From positions 1,181,582-1,245,581 of the forward strand of contig RPFO01000418.1 in the NCBI GenBank assembly GCA_009746045.1: a DNA stretch of 64,000 nucleotides, given 5' to 3'. Below, piece after piece: positions 53,651 to 64,000 of this stretch. Position 1 is the stretch's first letter. Every line of letters begins with the position of its first letter. The notes under the pieces were generated by a model, which saw nothing but the letters and a program-made list of their open reading frames with translations, was not told where the DNA came from and searched no databases. Both the position numbers and the translations under genes were made by a program. Origin of the DNA: Mesostigma viride (Eukaryota > Streptophyta > Mesostigmatophyceae > Mesostigmatales > Mesostigmataceae).

Positions 53651-53966
53651 TTTCCCGTGGGAAATTTTCATGAATGTCGAAAAGGATATCCTAAACTGCA
53701 TGCATTATACAGGAAATAAAAAAGTTCCATGGGACCATTTTTCTCAAGGGTCGAGGTTCGAGGGTCTGTGTGGTTTTTAGACGAACTGAAATTTTTTAAT
53801 CGAAACTTTTTTTTTTCTAAGCATACGGTATACAACCTTCCAGAATGGTCTCGAACTTCAACCTGCATGACGACACGGTCGACCGACACGACGTAACCGA
53901 CAAGCCGACACGATTCGATTCCTCGTGGGAGATCTCCCACGGGAATAAAGGCGGACTCTCCCACGA
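53651..53966. promoter_or_regulatory. Cluster of TTCCCACGGGAA palindromes
   Basis: TTTCCCGTGGGAAA at 53,651-53,664, CTCGTGGGAGATCTCCCACGGG at 53,922-53,943 and TCTCCCACGA at 53,957-53,966. The same motif fills the TIRs. The cluster lies between the recombinase stop and the preferred primase start (53,995). It is a candidate binding site for a viral or host regulator, or an origin element. Confidence 0.5.
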
Positions 53967-56525
53967 CAATCCGCACTCTCGCGCTCACACCACCATGGAG
54001 GCTCCCGGTCCACCCATCACCGCAAAGATGATCAAGCTCGCGCGGAGGATTAAATCTAAGAACTGGAACGATAACGCCCTAGAGCTATCCGCTAACGAAG
54101 CGCTCAGGCTCATTCGCGCTGGCGGCCATTGGTGCGAGGTTCTAAAAGAAGACGATGTTGTCAAGCCATATCTCGATTACGACCTCAAATTCGATCACGA
54201 GGAAGGAGAGCCGGGAGTCACCGTCGACGACATCATCAACGACGTCTTCGAAAATTGTAACATCAACCATGAGAACGTCAAAGTACTCACGCGTCGTCCG
54301 CGTTGGGTCGAAACCAAGGGCAAGAGGACGTTCAAGTACTCGTTCCGTGTCTACGTGAAGGGTTGGAAAGTGACGGTGAAGGATATGGGGCGTCTCATGA
54401 AGGCCAAACTTCTGCAGCTCCCCGGATGGGACGATTCCATTTACAACGACGGCCGATTGCTGAACTGTGTGTATAACACGAAGGACGTCGAGCCAGGATG
54501 CCCAATTCTCTCTCCCGTGACGACAACGAGCCCATCGAAACGTTTGTCGCTCAATTGGTGGACGACGATGCAAAGTGGCTGCCTGTCGACGACTTGATCG
54601 ACGGTCTCGAGCCTCCAGCAAAAAAAGGGAAAAGTCGAGCGGTGGCAAGCGTGACGTTGGACGCCCTTCGACGAGGGTTTTCGCCACTAGCAGCGACGAA
54701 ATCACGCACCTGGACAGTGACGATATCGCCAACGTCACTTCGCGCATCGTGGCCAGGTGGACCGAGCGTTCCCGAATTTTGAAGACCACGCGCTGGATGC
54801 TGCGAGCCTTCACTACTCGAAGGACCGTGACAACTACGTCCTGCGCACGTTCAGCCACTTGTGCCTCGGAGCTGGCCGCGAGCACGGGAGCAACCACACT
54901 TACCTCGTCGTATCGCGTGACGGCATCGTTCAGAAATGCCACGACTCGGACTGCCGCGACTTCTCCAGCGAAGTTGTCGCTCTCGGCGACGAACTCAAGT
55001 CTTTGCTTTTCCCATCCGAGGACGCCACGACGTCTACATCCTCTCGCACTTCGAGAATTCTCATCGCGGTGTAGCCGAGGCCTGTGTGGTGGGATTTGCT
55101 GGGACTTGGCGGTACAGCGGTGGGTCGTTGTGGAATTTCAGGGACCACAGGTGGCGCCAGCTGATGACTGACGAACCTCTGCGGAACGCCATCGGAGATG
55201 CGGACAAGCTCAAGTTAAAGTACGAGGAGGTGGCACGCTATTTTTCTGAACGGCGTGACAAGGCCGAGCATCTAGGTGACGACAAGAAGGCGGCGTACTT
55301 TGATGCCCTGGCAGATTCCGCTGCGAAGATCTCTCGCAACTTGCGTGACGGTCCTTACATCAACTACATCCGCAACGAGGTCAGGGCGATCATATACGCC
55401 GAGCCAACGGACTTCGTGGAGCGGCTAGACCGGAATCCATACCTCCTGTGCTTCACTAACGGGGTGCTGGAACTTACTACAATGACCCTGCGCCCTGGAC
55501 GGCCCGACGACATGCTTTCCAAGCAGATGAGAATTCCCTACACGCCAGACGCCGACACTTGTGCTATGGAAGTGAAGTTGGAGGAAATTTTCCCAGACGA
55601 GGTGACCCGGGCCCACTTTAAGCGTTTCCTTGGCTCACTGATGGTGGGGGACAATCGTGACGAGCAAGGATACTTTTGGAAGGGTTCAGGACGGAACGGG
55701 AAGGGCTTCCTGATGAAAGTAATCAGAGAGGCATACGGCGACAATGCGGACACCGTTCGTACTGCTTTCTACACTTCGCAGGAGCGGGACAGTGATGTGG
55801 CGACGCCAGAAGTTTTGAGAATGCGCGGCATGCGCATCGGTTTGACGAACGAGCTCCAGCGCAACGTCCCTATTGTGGCATCAAAATTCAAGAACATCAC
55901 AGGCAATGGCGTCTTGAAGGCACGCGCTCTCCACTCTAACGAGTACGTGCAATTTCCCACGTCATTCAAGCTTATTTTGGACACAAACAACGACGTGAAA
56001 TTTGACGAGCACTGCGAGGGGTTGTGGGACCGCGCTGTCATGTACCCTTTCGTGAGCAAGTTTTGCACGCGGAAAGAGATGGCCGATGAACCTGATCGTC
56101 CGCACATGCATCTCGTGGACACCACACTGAACGAGCGTGCCAAGGAGTTTGCGTTAGGATTGATGGCGATTTCGATTAGAGAGTGCGTAGTATACCTGGC
56201 AGCAACCAGCAAGGACGAGAGGTGGCCGCCTAGGTCGGAGGAGATGCGAGTCCTGAAGACGGACTCGAAGGTTTCGTCTGATGGTGTGGGTGCCTTTATC
56301 GAGGAGCTAAAGAAAAGCGGCGAGCTTGTCAAGTGCAGCGGAGAGGCAGTGCCTGTAAAGGTTCTTCTCGACGAGTACATTGCTTCGACTGGTATGGATA
56401 GCTACAAGGCGAAATTATTTGGAGACGAGGCAAAGGCGGTTCTGGGCTGCAGGCTGACTCAGTACAAGTTGAGCGACGGTTCCAGGCCGAATTGTTTTAT
56501 TGGATGGCGGTATTGCCCTTCGTAA
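53845..56525 (+). CDS. Primase (AEP, UL52-like) - SF3 helicase
   Basis: The frame opens at ATG 53,845, but ATG 53,995 (MEAPGPPITAKM) is the likelier start, because the motif cluster lies between them. The N-terminal archaeo-eukaryotic primase segment has KPYLDYDLKFDHEEG (catalytic acidic DYD) and KRTFKYSFRVYVKGW. A UL52-like metal-binding motif follows (VVSRDGIVQKCHDSDCRDF). The C-terminal D5-like SF3 helicase has Walker A WKGSGRNGKGFLMKVIREAY, GMRIGLTNELQRN and KLILDTNNDVKF. Single-base losses at about 54,502, 54,625, 54,753 and 55,015 break the primase part; the helicase from 54,936 to the stop is one frame. The protein primes and unwinds DNA for replication. Confidence 0.8.
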
Positions 56526-56603
56526 GTAATATTTTAATGAAACGATTTTTCACGTGTCAATCGATGGTCCTTCCGCTTTCAGATGGACCCCCAGACGTCA
56601 CCT

Positions 56604-57907
56604 CACCCCGCCGCGCGGCCCTCGCCGGGTCCGCCAACTCCCACGCACTGCTCGACCCTCCAGCACCTTACTAAATTTACTAAGCTAACTACAGGTTTTG
56701 GGTTTTGTCTGCGGGAAATTATGCAAGCCTGTGCATGCACTCTCACTCACATCGAATAAAACCTCCATTTCCAACTGAAAATATCAATTTAGTAGTAAAT
56801 ATAGTTTCCCACGAGAAAACACAGCAAGCCCTCACAACCGAGGCCCACCACCACCTGGCAGTCCGCCACTGCTTGGCAGTCCGCGCCCCTCCGCTGCATC
56901 CCCGCTGGCCGGCCCCCATGGCCTTTTCCGTGGGAGATGGATTTATTGGTCATTTTGCCGTGGGAAACTACGTTTTCATGACCATTTGTCGTGGGAGACT
57001 ATATTTACTAAGTTTTTTGGGGGTTCTTTTTTTGGGAAATTCAGACATGTTTTTGGTGGTGCACACCTGAATTAATTTCCTAGGAATAAAACCCAAAACC
57101 CATAGTAAACTTAGTAAACGTAGTTTCCCACGGGAAATGACTTAGTCCATCTCCCACATGGCCCTCAACCAGTTGTGTCACCACTTCGACCTCATGGCAG
57201 GTGGCTTGAATTTCCTAGAAAAAAAACCATAAACCCATAGTAAACTTAGTAAATTTAGTCGCCCTGGGATGCCAGCATAAGAGTCTACCACCATGGTCAC
57301 TATAAGGTCACTATAGCTACTCCCGTGGGAAACTAAAATTACATGCAACACTAGTGTCATTGTATCAGGGGGTCGGAGCAATTCTGCTCAGGCTTTCTCC
57401 ACTAGTGTGTTGCATGACCACGAGGGTGATGGGAGGTGGCTTGAATTTCCTAGAAAAAAAACCAAAAACCCATAGTAAACTTAGTAAATTTAGTCACCCT
57501 GGGATGCCAGCATAAGAGTCTACCACCATGGTCACTATAAGGTCACTATAGCTACCTTGTACCACACGGCACCTGTAGCACCTTGACCTCACGGCAGCTG
57601 GCTTGAATTTCCTAGAAAAAAAACCAAAAACCCATAGTAAACTTAGTAAATTTAGTCACAGTGGGAGGGTGATAGCCAGGGTGGGGGGATGCCGTGGGTG
57701 TCTGGAGACAGTGTTAGGGTTTAGGGTTTAGGGTTTAGGGTTTAGGGTTTAGGGTTTAGGGTTTAGGGTGATACCCCACCCTAGGCCGCGGTCACTATAG
57801 GGTCACTATAGGGGTGGCAGATGCCAGCATAAGGCTGGTGCCCTTCTGTGAGCCGCGATGACGGAATGATGACGGAATGATGATGGAAGCTACTTAATTA
57901 ATTAATT
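56604..57907 (-). repeat. PLV right terminal inverted repeat
   Basis: Exact partner, in length and almost in sequence, of 39,001-40,304. It begins 79 bp after the helicase stop. It contains TTCCCACGG motifs at 56,802, 56,928, 56,958, 56,989, 57,125, 57,145 and 57,322 (approximate). Confidence 0.95.
57714..57768 (-). repeat. TTTAGGG telomere-type repeat in right TIR
   Basis: Inverse copy of the left TIR telomere-type repeat: seven TTTAGGG units plus a partial one. Confidence 0.95.
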
Positions 57908-57910
57908 AAT

Positions 57911-58273
57911 AATGAACAGATATGGGGACAGGACACAAACTTGACACACCCCGTGAAGAAGGGGGAATGGTGGGCTGGTGCCTTCCGCAGTCCGCACTAC
58001 TGTCTGTGAGCCCTCATACAGTCGGCGATCTTAACATTACCCATAACAAGAAGGGCTGGCGTACGGCTGTCTATGATAAGCGCAAGGATCCTAAATACCG
58101 GCCAGCGAATTCCTTTTATTCGTTACCCCGATATTCACAGTCTCCTTTCCCACACAGCAAAATATGGTGTTGTTCTTAGTCAGTTACATCGTTTTTCCCG
58201 TCTTTGTTCTTATCGTGTCGATTTCATCACGACGCTTGTTGAACTCTTGCATCGTTTGTTGGTCAAAGACTAT
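57911..58273 (+). pseudogene. Reverse transcriptase debris next to the PLV
   Basis: 57,911-58,026 is a diverged copy of LINE RT sequence at 23,935-24,056. From 58,026 a different RT-like C-terminal fragment is read in two frames: NITHNKKGWRTAVYDKRKDP, then AKYGVVLSQLHRFSRLCSYR. The second matches the YDKR...YGVxxSQLxRxxRxC pattern found in a eukaryotic retroelement RT family that I cannot name with certainty (Penelope-like is one possibility). One indel near 58,160. Confidence 0.5.
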
Positions 58274-59075
58274 AAAGGAGACAACCAGCGCAGGCCAGAA
58301 ATCAGGAGAATCCAGACCATGGTAGCTCAAGCCTGCCGTTATCTTGTCCGCGTGTTCGAGTCGTTCAGGATGATGAAGACTATGACCAAGACATTATGCT
58401 CCGTCAAGTCCGGTGTTTTTTGCAATGTCTGTTCGGTGCTGCCCCTTGGCACAAGCTCTACAAACAGGTCGTGGATCGGCTGGATCGCGTAGTAGCTCCG
58501 CACATCTGAACCCTTTGGTGCCAGATCTCCTTTGCGGCCGTTCCGATCCTGGAACTGGATTCGTTGTCCACATCGTCGCGTCGCTGCAGCAACATGATGT
58601 TTTCTGGCATACGCGGGCTTTTGGTTCCCGCCGCACATTTGAAAGTGCTGTCCTCCGGCTTTTTGCCTTTGCACCGTGTGCAGTTCTTGGACGTTTGGAA
58701 TCATGGCATGGCTATCGTAATGACTGACTAGCTAGACCTTTTCAGTGGTTTCCCATTTGCGCCGGGTATTTCCTCGTAAATGGTGGGAGAGCGATCGCAG
58801 CAATGGTGCTCACCGACTAGACACTCCCGGCCAGTAATTAGGCTCGAAACACACGCCCTAATCAAGCAAGCTGTTTCCGGCCCCACCGTCTAGGTCATCT
58901 AGTCGCTCTACACGTACGCCAGCCATAATTTCAATGCACAAGGCTACACATTTCCATCACCATTCATATTCATCATCCTGAACGACTCGAACAGGCGGAC
59001 AAGATAACGGCAGGCTCGAGCTACCATGGTCCGGATTCTCCCGATTTCTGGCCTGCGCTGGTTGTCTCCTTGATA
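58274..59075. repeat. Inverted-repeat unit shared with CACTA 3
   Basis: 58,274-58,370 and 58,975-59,075 are inverted copies of each other (GGAGACAACCAGCGCAGGCC...). 58,640-58,955 is the inverse of 16,858-17,180 and of part of 17,690-17,930. This is a dispersed DNA element of unknown class. Coding-like frames inside it are repeats, not supported genes. Confidence 0.6.
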
Positions 59076-59393
59076 CGGCGTTGCATTCTCCGCTCAGCAG
59101 GTTAGTCATAGATAAAATGAGCATAGCTCACCAATTGTCTCATTCGGAAGGGCCTTTCGGCTGAACTGAATTAAAATTACCAATGCGGGGGTTGTAGTTG
59201 TCTCACTTCATAGTGCCAAGGTATCAACAAGCAGTACAAGACAACCACTTTGGAAATCGTTCATATTTATTCAATGTCTAATAACACCGAAAAAGCAAAG
59301 CCTACAGCAGCTAAAGAAAAGCCTAAAAAATACTAGCTAAACTGCTTCGAGCATCTTGAATGCTCGAAAATTAATCAAAGCTCGCCAAGCTGC
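59076..59393. other. Pescadillo 3' untranslated region and spacer
   Basis: No gene is seen. On the minus strand AATAAA occurs at 59,266-59,271, about 125 bases past the pescadillo stop. Confidence 0.45.
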
Positions 59394-62300
59394 CTATGCG
59401 CTCTTCTTTTTCTTCGGCTGTGGCGTCTGCGGCTTCTTCTGATCCTTCTGGGCAGCCTTGAGCTGCTCGCGCCGCTGCTTGAGGCGGTCCACCACCTCCT
59501 GCTTGGCTTGCTTGCCGTGCTGTAATAAGTAGACACAAGCAAGTATACACCATGGTGCAAGAGCGAGCAAGCAGATGGCGCCGATGACAGACGTCAAATT
59601 TTTAATTCCACAAGCGTGGATACCATCACTGGTATTAAGTAGCAGTGCTGTGCTATATCACATATCAGTGCTATATGGCTGTGCTATATGGCATATAAGT
59701 AGTAATGCTGTGCTCCTTCTTGTCTTGCCTTGCTCGGGTTCTTATGCACTTGTAAGCAATATTCTGAGCGCACGTGACACAATTATGGCATTGGAGCCGC
59801 CTCGCAGACAAGAGCCAGCATGGATGGCCTGACTATCATCAATAGGTCTAAAGAAGCCACCCCTTGTGAACAGGACAGAAAAAGAAACTTCCCGTGGGTG
59901 CTAGCGTCTAATTATACCATACAAAAATTAAACTCTAGTACCTCTGCTTCCAAACCCCATTTAACTGCTAATCAGCAAAGCCCGTCTTGGAGCGTAAGTG
60001 CGCCAGCACTTCCCCCCAAATGAAGCCCACACCGAGCTTAACGAAAGCACATGCCGTTGTTTAAGAAACAAACCCACACCCTGCAGCATTACATGCGAGA
60101 GAGCAAGCCCCAGTTCACACGCACCAAGCAACCTCCATGCAACACAGCACCCCACCAATCCTCAGTTTGCAACTACTTTAAATTAAAACCAACTTCTCGC
60201 GAACATCGCACGCCGTACACACAAAGTACGCAAGCGCTCACCAGCGTGCGACGCAATACCCGCAGTATCCCAAAACGCCCACCTGCATCATGGCAACAGC
60301 ACATCCTCACTCCTCACCCGCTACACACCACCCACACATATACCCGAGGAAAGCGCACCCTCGATGTGGAACCCATGAACACGCCAACGCCCACCTGCAT
60401 GGCCGCACCTGCAACACTCCACAGCCGACGCTCACCTGCATGGCTGCGTACAGCTTCTGGTGCTTGCGCGGCATCATCATGCGCGCAAGGGCGTGCGCCT
60501 CATCCCCTTCATCCGCCTTGACGTCCGACGGGAGCGGGACGCGCTTGCCCTCCTCCTCCTCTTCCACCTCCTCCTCAGAGCCCTCCTCATCCTCCTCGTC
60601 ATCCTCCGAGTCCTCCCCTTCTCCCTCGCCTTCTTCCTCGTCGCTGCTGGCCTCCTTGCCACCCCTCGACTTGCGTTTCTTGTCCGCCCCGCCCTTCTTG
60701 GCCGATGCTTGCGCCAGTGACTCTGAGTAGGGCACGCCAGACAGCTCTTTGGCGAGTTCGGCTTGGTACTGGGCCTCCTGCTTCGCAAGCTGTCGGTGTA
60801 GGATGTGGTTGGCAAGCAATACAGTGACCAGTGTACAGTGATCAGTGCAGTGATATGGTTAGTGAACAGTACGGTCACCAGGGTGTATGTGTGGACAGCT
60901 GCAGTTGGGAGAGAGACTAATGACGACAACGGCTGGTGAAGCATCTTCGGACAGAAATGATTGGAAGCTGAAGCAATGCCGAGACAGGTGGTGCTGCAAA
61001 GGTGGCAACAGCAAGAGCCACAACAGTTCAGGTAATAGTAAGGGCAAGGGGGGCGGCATAACCGTGGTAGGGGCCGCATGACCGAACATGGGGCAATCCC
61101 CACAGCCTGCCTATCTCCTGCACATATCCCCACACGAAGCAAACATGGTCTATTTCACCGCCACCTCATGCAAAAAGAGGGCCCATCATCCACAAGCAAC
61201 GACAGCGCCACATGAAACAAAGAAGTATTGCCTACCTCACAAGTCAGCTTGCTGTACAGCGGTCCATCCCCATGAATATCAATTACATTTTCATGCATGT
61301 AAAAACAAAATCACAACATGAAGAACAAAGCAGCCACACCACCGCCCACCTCAGCATCCTGCCTATTCAACAAGCCCACTTCTGAAAAGTAGAAAAGGAA
61401 AGTATCTCACACCCACCTTGGTGGCGTGATGTGCATAGGTGTGTCTCTCTCCATCACATGCCCACACAGTCTTCTACTAATAACTTTTGCTAATAACTAT
61501 AACTCGCTGCCTCTTCCGTAACCCACCTCGGCATCCTGCGTGGAATGTACCATTTGAACACATAGCACCAAACCTCATCGAACAGAAAAGTAGCCTGTCC
61601 CACAACCCACTACTGCAGTCTGCCTATTACCCACAACACCGCCTTTTCTGCCTTTCCTGCCTCTTCTGCCCACAGCACTGCCTATTCAACAAAAACTGAT
61701 CCCACCCAAATCAAACCCCACCCCTCACCTTGGCGTCCTGCGCGGCACCTACCTATTATATACATGCATAGTACAAAATTACATATTCGTTACCTACTAC
61801 AAAATAATAGAGATAACTGGCACCAAAACTCAACGAGCCATGGAGACACAACGTTGTCTGCCGACCCACCTCGGCGTCCTGTGCGGCCTCGACAGCCTCC
61901 TCGCTGCGGTGCGCGCGCGAGACCGCCTGCTGTAGCTCTGCCTCTGCGCCGGGGAAGGGCAGCACCGCCCCCGAGGCCAGCGCCGACTCCTTGAGCTTGA
62001 GCACGGTCTCCGCGTACTCGGGCACGTAGTCCGCGCCCGTGGCGTCCACAAAGGGGGACAGATGGGGGGGTGGCGGGCTGTCGCGGTTGTGGCAGGGGGG
62101 TGGTGTGCATGATGGGGGGTTGTGGGGGGGTTCGGGGTAGGTGTGCATTATTGTGTGTGTGTGGGGGGGGGGGGGGGTTGGGGGGCCATCCGTCAGAACG
62201 AGCAGCTGTTTCGTTAGAGAGAGCGAGGCTGGCCTTGTATAGAAACCAGGACGATAATCGTTGGGGCGTAGCAATGTCAGCGCCGGTGGCTCTTACAAGA

Positions 62301-63711
62301 CGGTGCAGATGGGGTGGGGTGGGGGCTGTCGCGTGTGTGTTAGGCGGTTGGGGGGTGGGGGATGAGGCATGAATAATATGACATAGAGGAGGGGAGGGGG
62401 GAAAAGGGGGGAGGTATGTGTGGGAAGCATTTGTAACAGATGACAGCATTCAGATGACCGAACAAGCGAGACACGAGCCCTGTAGAAAACAAGGGGGGCG
62501 ATTAATGAAAGTATTGATGCGCTGATAGGTATCACAGATGCAGATGCTGAGGATATTCACACCCACAACGATGAACAAACATGGAACTAGTTCACTATAT
62601 CAACACTCGTTCTGCCTCATCTCCACCTTGGAAAAACTAGCCATGTCCACAGAAATCCCCTATCTCCACACACACACTGCCTCGCCCTCACCTCGGAGAA
62701 ACAGCCCTTGTCAACACAACCAACCGCCCTTGTCACCCCATACAGACAACCAGCCTGGAGGGGACACCCCATACAGACAACCAGCATCTATGAAACATAA
62801 CCATAGCCTCTATGAAACACAGCCTCTATGTCAGGGATCCTCACACGCCATGCATGCCCTCGTCAACGGGGAAAAACGAAGCCATTATCGCCGCAGGGAG
62901 CGAACACCCCATCTAGACATTCTAAATAGTCTTGAAATAGTCTTGATCGACCACCAAATTCAAAAAGCCGCTTTCTAGGACCCCGAATCATGAGGGGACT
63001 CACATCCCGGGCACGTATTTGTCGACGGGAAGGAGGAAGCCGTTGTTGGCCGAGTCGAGCACCCACTGTGGCTGCACGTAGTCGCGGGATAGGAAGACGT
63101 GGCCCTGCTTCGGCCGGTCCACCACCTGGGGGGGGGGGGGACAAGAGGTATGAGAGCATCATAGGAAATAGGAATAGGGTGGGGTAAAGAACACGACAGA
63201 AATAAGGGTCCACCACCTGGGGGGGTTATAGACCAGGTACTAAGGACTTACAGCTTGGATACGAATACCATCAATAACCAGAAATCTTAGTACAGCATTC
63301 CAATTTGATGGCACGGCGGTGCACATCACTCTAGAGGCAACAAACCAACCGGCACGTGATTTTTACCTCCTTCACCTTGTAACGGGCAGGGCACACCCAC
63401 CTGGTATAGCTAGTGCTTTCATCTCCCCCCCCCCCGGTAGTTGATGCTGTCGTCGCCCCCCCCCCACCCGGTAGTGGATGCTTTCCTCGCCCCCCACCCA
63501 CATAGTAGTTGATGCTGTCGTCGCCCCCAACCCACCTGGTAGTGGATGCTTTCCTCGCCCCCCGACAACATGGTAGCTGATGCTGTCGTCGTCACCCACC
63601 CACCTGGTAGTTGATGCTGTCGTCCCCCTCCTCCAGGGGGGAGCCCTCGCCCTCCCACGCGACCTGCCCTCCAAATGAGCGAATCACGAACATAAGCTGC
63701 TCCCGCGGCGT
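59394..63711 (-). CDS. PES1: Pescadillo homologue (ribosome biogenesis), 3' five exons
   Basis: Exons on the minus strand: 63,711-63,604, 63,125-63,004, 62,077-61,870, 60,789-60,436 and 59,519-59,394. All introns are GT-AG, and phases close perfectly, giving 305 residues. The BRCT domain spans exons 1-2 (TPREQLMFVIRSFGGQVAWE, VVDRPKQGHVFLSRDYVQPQ, WVLDSANNGFLLPVDKYVPG). The family signature PPPHLSPFVDATGADYVPEY follows. Then come an acidic tract (DEEEGEGEGEDSEDDEEDEE), ARMMMPRKHQKLYAAMQ and a lysine-rich end. Pescadillo acts in the nucleolar PeBoW complex (with BOP1 and WDR12) in 60S subunit maturation. The N-terminal pescadillo domain lies beyond the right edge. This is the only clear host gene in the window. 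Confidence 0.9.
60790..61869 (-). other. Pescadillo intron with reiterated 5' splice-site copies
   Basis: The exon end and donor (read on the plus strand as CACCTCGGCGTCCTG at 61,868) recur, diverged, in the intron near 61,342, 61,420, 61,527 and 61,727. No gene is seen within. Confidence 0.5.
62078..63003 (-). other. Pescadillo intron, low complexity
   Basis: G-rich stretches near 62,066-62,180 and 62,385-62,412. A diverged copy of the acceptor region (CAGATGGGG...CTGTCGCG) lies near 62,306. No gene is seen. Confidence 0.4.
63396..63603 (-). repeat. Minisatellite derived from an exon/5' splice site
   Basis: About five tandem, diverged copies of CACCTGGTAGTTGATGCTGTCGTCG(C)n (plus strand) lie in the intron directly beyond the exon 63,604-63,711. 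That exon ends with the same sequence (DDSINYQ plus GT donor). Copies alternate between GTTGATGCTGTCGTC and GTGGATGCTTTCCTC forms. Confidence 0.75.
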
Positions 63712-64000
63712 CTGCACATGCACGCACAGGGACGTTGGACGCGGCCGAAACAAGGAAAATTCGACGCGCCCACAGCAGGAACACGCAATACAAGGTTTAA
63801 CAAGGAATGCACAAACCATGTCCCCCCCACCTTCTACGTGCGGGTGCGGGTGTGGGGGGGCGGGGGGGAAGGGGGGATGGGCCATGACCATGGCAGGGCA
63901 GGAAAAACACAAGACGGGGGCATGAATGAAGACTAAAGCAAAGGTTAAATACTGATGTGGGCAGATGCATGTTGGTCAATGTGGGCAATACGGGGAACGG
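63712..64000. other. Pescadillo upstream intron, partial
   Basis: No exon can be supported between 63,712 and the window end. The acceptor TGCAG directly precedes the exon at 63,711. Confidence 0.4.

Larger units (their letters stand above)
39001..57907. mobile_element. Integrated Polinton-like virus (PLV), 18.9 kb
   Basis: Two 1,304-bp terminal inverted repeats bracket a gene set typical of PLVs. It includes a double-jelly-roll major capsid protein, penton-like minor capsid protein, FtsK/HerA-type packaging ATPase, tyrosine recombinase and primase-SF3 helicase. There is no protein-primed DNA polymerase B and no retroviral-type integrase, which separates it from classical Polintons/Mavericks. 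No capsid protease was recognised. Left genes run on the minus strand and right genes on the plus strand, diverging at 50,547-50,570. Left flank TGATTTA and right flank AATAATG show no clear target duplication, partly because the ends are (AATT)n. Several genes carry single-base breaks, so integrity is uncertain. Confidence 0.9.

Noticed and set aside
40305-56603. Polinton/Maverick with DNA polymerase B and RVE integrase
   Set aside because: No polB or DDE integrase motifs found; tyrosine recombinase and AEP-SF3 protein present instead.
59971-60730. Plus-strand Ser-rich proteins over the pescadillo acidic exon
   Set aside because: They are the antisense reading of the Glu/Asp tract of the pescadillo exon 60,436-60,789.

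Overview
The window looks like nuclear DNA of a eukaryotic alga, most likely a green alga. The evidence is GT-AG spliced genes, a conserved pescadillo gene at the right end, plant-type CCCTAAA repeats, and TGTAA motifs downstream of several genes (a chlorophyte-like 3' signal, weak evidence). The species cannot be named from this sequence. Apart from pescadillo, nearly everything is mobile DNA.

From 1 to 29,510 lies a nest of transposable elements. A LINE on the minus strand (about 23,720-29,510) carries a TTAA-flanked piggyBac-like insert (24,641-26,333). A minus-strand retroelement abuts it; I call this 'R' (23,224 leftward). The Gag-like gene of R is split by a copia-like LTR element (11,685-21,429) with a 5-bp target duplication, TGTCC. 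That copia-like element itself carries a CACTA transposon (14,966-19,383) and a SINE-like insert (14,369-14,595). R is cut again at 11,260 by the end of a second CACTA element holding a five-exon gene (7,321-10,303). Further left is the 3' half of a related copia-like element (2,318-7,094), whose pol is invaded by a third CACTA element that runs off the left edge. Positions 29,876-38,126 form an 8.25-kb PIF/Harbinger-like element with 30-bp inverted ends and a TAA duplication. It carries two divergent repeat-rich genes separated by a nearly perfect 254-bp palindrome.

Positions 39,001-57,907 are an 18.9-kb integrated Polinton-like virus (PLV) with 1,304-bp terminal inverted repeats. Minus-strand morphogenesis genes (fibre-like protein, zinc-finger protein, penton-like minor capsid, small basic or amphipathic proteins, major capsid, Ig/LamG adhesin-like gene) diverge from plus-strand genes (AT-hook proteins, packaging ATPase, tyrosine recombinase, primase-helicase) at a 24-bp intergenic gap. 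The inverted repeats contain host-type telomere repeats and many copies of a TTCCCACGGGAA-like palindrome, which recurs next to the recombinase and primase genes.

The right end (57,908-59,393) holds retroelement and DNA-repeat debris, followed by the last five exons of the host pescadillo gene on the minus strand (59,394-63,711). Many coding regions in every part of the window are broken by what looks like one missing base, usually in a short homopolymer. This points to assembly deletions at least as much as to real decay, so 'pseudogene' calls should be read with that in mind.
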